NCBI RefSeq assembly: GCF_000196615.1
Contig: NC_014306.1
Span: forward strand, 4,960,001-5,024,000
Length of the DNA: 64,000 bases
DNA from: Erwinia billingiae Eb661
GTDB taxonomy: Bacteria > Pseudomonadota > Gammaproteobacteria > Enterobacterales > Enterobacteriaceae
Direction of reading: 5' to 3'
Part shown: one piece after another, positions 62,104 to 64,000 of the stretch
Position numbering within the stretch: position 1 is the first letter of the stretch
Layout of the letters: each line of letters opens with the position of its first letter
Made by a program: the position numbers and the translations under genes
Notes under the pieces: model-generated
Told to the model about the DNA's origin: nothing
Databases searched by the model: none
Seen by the model: the letters and a program-made list of their open reading frames with translations, nothing else

Positions 62104-64000
62104 TCAGAACGTTTCCCAATTCGCTTCGCTGAGCTGGGTTGGGGTGATGGCTTTCGGGGCCGTTAGCGTTGAGCGCAGCGGTGCTGGCATCGCCGGGCCA
62201 GGCACCTTGCGGCCCGCAACACCTTCATCGGCGGACAGGCGGAACACCGCTACCGCCTGGCTTAACAACATCGCCTGCTCTTCCAGCGAATTCGCGGCGG
62301 CGGCGGATTCTTCCACCAGCGCGGCGTTTTGCTGGGTGGTGTTGTCCATCTCCACCACTGCCGTCGACACCTGGCTGATACCGCGGCTCTGCTCGTCAGA
62401 GGCGGAGGTAATTTCACCCATAATGTCACGCACGTTGGAGACCGACTGCACGATATCCTGCATGGTCATTCCGGTATTTTCGACCAGCTGCGCACCGCTG
62501 TTAACGCGATCCACCGACTCTTTAATCAGCCCTTCAATCTCTTTTGCCGCCTGTGCCGAACGCTGGGCCAGGTTGCGCACCTCGCTGGCGACGACTGCGA
62601 AACCACGGCCCTGTTCACCGGCACGCGCGGCTTCCACCGCCGCATTCAGCGCCAGAATATTGGTCTGGAACGCGATGCTGTTGATGGTGGTGGTGATATC
62701 GGCAATGCGCTTCGAGCTTTGCGAAATTTGCTGCATGGTTTCCACCACGTCTTTCACCTGTCGGCCACCGGTCTGAGCGGTGGTTGAGGCCTCAGACGCC
62801 AGCTTGCTGGCGTGGTGCGCGTTATCGGCGTTCTGTTTTACCGTGGAGCTTAACTGCTCCATGCTGGCGGCGGTTTGCTCAACGGCGGCAGCCTGCTGCT
62901 CGGTGCGGGAAGAGAGGTCGGTATTGCCGGCGCTGATTTCCGCCGCCGCATGGGCCACCTGACTGACGCCCGAGCGGATTTCGCCAATGATCTGACGCAG
63001 ATTATCGCTCATGATGCCCACCGCGCTCATCAGTTGCCCCAGCTCATCGCGGCGCTCGGTGTTCACCCTGACGCTCAGATCGCCGTTGGCGATACGCTCG
63101 GTGGTTTCCAGCGTGTCACGCAGCGGACGGGTGATCTGGCGGGTAATGACCATGGCGATAATAATGCCCAGCACCAGCGCGGCGAAGGTGACCGCAGACA
63201 TGGTGGTAATGGCGGTGGCGACGTTCTCGCGGGTCATTCTCAACTGTTTTTGTACCAGCGCTTCCACCAGCTTATTCATCTCCGCAGCCTGCTTAATCAT
63301 CACCGCGGCCGCGGCTTTCTGTTCCTGATACGCCGGAACGTAGGACAGCACGCTGGCCTTATAGCTAATCAGGCGGTTTTTCAGCGGCTGCAGCGTGGCT
63401 TCCTGCGCGGGCGTCACCAGGCTGGCAAAAGTATCCAGCGTCACCGCCGCATTATCTGCCGAGGCGCTCAATATCGCCGCCGTTTGCTCGGAAGGCCCGG
63501 CAATCAGGCCGCGCACGGCGTAATGCACGTCCAGCAAGGCATAGTCCAGCTTGCCCATCAGCACCTGCAACTGCAGATCGGCGGTCGGCCCCAGCTCTTG
63601 CTTCAGGTCGAGGAAGGCCGCTTCACTGGCCGAGAGGTTCCAGCTGTTTTTGATGCCATCGCGGGTGTTCACCGCGTTGACATAGTTGGACTGCGCCTGC
63701 TGGTAGGCTTTGACCAGCCCAGGGAAGGTGTTCAGCCACGCGCGGCTTTCGGCATCAAATACCGAGGTGCTCATCATCTTGTCGAACAGCCCCAGCGCGT
63801 CGGCGATTTTTTTCTGGCTGAGGGCGATCTCTTTCTCGTCAAAGAACAGCTGATACTGCTTCTGGCTGTCCAGCGCAGCGCTGATATCGCTGCTGATGGC
63901 GTGGCTGAAGTCGACCTTGTCGGTCCGCTCTTTCACGTTGTTGAATTTCTGGATGCCGACGGCCGCAATCAGCGCAGCCAGCAGCAAAACCAGGGCGAAA
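62104..64000 (-). CDS. Methyl-accepting chemotaxis protein (N-terminus cut by window edge)
   Basis: Transmembrane chemoreceptor. The frame is open to the window edge; the first membrane segment ([20 protein letters not shown]) is present and perhaps 15 residues are missing. A four-helix-bundle periplasmic domain ([20 protein letters not shown]) follows, then TM2 ([17 protein letters not shown]), HAMP ([28 protein letters not shown], continuous) and the signalling hairpin with [40 protein letters not shown] (continuous). The C-terminus is EANWETF, the NWETF pentapeptide that tethers CheR and CheB, so it is a high-abundance Tsr/Tar-type receptor. The ligand is unknown. Confidence 0.94.
   Translation of the reverse strand, partial: FALVLLLAALIAAVGIQKFNNVKERTDKVDFSHAISSDISAALDSQKQYQLFFDEKEIALSQKKIADALGLFDKMMSTSVFDAESRAWLNTFPGLVKAYQQAQSNYVNAVNTRDGIKNSWNLSASEAAFLDLKQELGPTADLQLQVLMGKLDYALLDVHYAVRGLIAGPSEQTAAILSASADNAAVTLDTFASLVTPAQEATLQPLKNRLISYKASVLSYVPAYQEQKAAAAVMIKQAAEMNKLVEALVQKQLRMTRENVATAITTMSAVTFAALVLGIIIAMVITRQITRPLRDTLETTERIANGDLSVRVNTERRDELGQLMSAVGIMSDNLRQIIGEIRSGVSQVAHAAAEISAGNTDLSSRTEQQAAAVEQTAASMEQLSSTVKQNADNAHHASKLASEASTTAQTGGRQVKDVVETMQQISQSSKRIADITTTINSIAFQTNILALNAAVEAARAGEQGRGFAVVASEVRNLAQRSAQAAKEIEGLIKESVDRVNSGAQLVENTGMTMQDIVQSVSNVRDIMGEITSASDEQSRGISQVSTAVVEMDNTTQQNAALVEESAAAANSLEEQAMLLSQAVAVFRLSADEGVAGRKVPGPAMPAPLRSTLTAPKAITPTQLSEANWETF

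Overview
The window reads as chromosome of an enteric gammaproteobacterium. malP and malT are divergent, glyQS, mtlADR, yibL, yiaF and wecH are all recognisable at near-E. coli lengths, and the chemoreceptor ends in NWETF. The GC-rich coding style and the mix of core genes with accessory catabolic and transport blocks suggest Erwiniaceae (Erwinia/Pantoea type) or a close relative. That placement is inference; there is no rRNA gene to settle it.

Layout. 1-6280: maltose regulon (malP cut by the window edge, malT) and wecH. 6281-14007: an AT-richer accessory island with an IS3-type remnant, an unrecognised winged-helix-like protein, a complete four-gene alpha-fimbrial (CFA/I-CS1 class) chaperone-usher operon and a LuxR-type regulator. 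14426-19173: a tartrate locus (LysR, MFS transporter, ttuC, ttuD). 19432-22364: a LysR-controlled operon of amidohydrolase, small DMT transporter and a frameshifted SMP-30 gene. 23376-25448: a NimT-like MFS exporter with a divergent AraC regulator. 25660-28430: an orphan Hcp island with a DUF3289 protein and two DUF943 membrane proteins, arranged as a decayed tandem duplication.

28431-37736: nine co-directional, tightly packed genes (RidA, 2-hydroxyacid dehydrogenase, amino-acid-type binding protein, fused ABC permease-ATPase, FMN hydroxyacid-oxidase homologue without its catalytic His, leaderless NMT1/THI5-like protein, cyclic amidohydrolase, FCD-GntR regulator, mandelate-racemase-family enzyme). 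It looks like a self-regulated uptake and catabolism operon for an unidentified amino-acid-like or cyclic ureide/imide compound. Two copies of CGTATACGAT upstream are candidate operators. It is the most promising undescribed system here.

38130-43618: glyQS, a YahK-like zinc alcohol dehydrogenase, a YafO-like toxin with an unfamiliar partner, and an orphan NadS-like antitoxin with a perfect palindrome upstream. 44131-51946: a self-contained operon of GntR regulator, five-part Dpp/Gsi-type peptide importer and a cytoplasmic gamma-glutamyltransferase-family enzyme. 52040-53470: yiaF and a small membrane protein. 53471-58129: the mannitol operon mtlADR behind an array of CRP sites, then yibL. 58190-61791: a ribose-type sugar ABC importer with no linked enzymes. 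62104-64000: a methyl-accepting chemotaxis protein cut at its N-terminus by the window edge.

I saw no rRNA, tRNA, CRISPR array, prophage or replication origin. All identifications are by reading the sequence; no database search was run.
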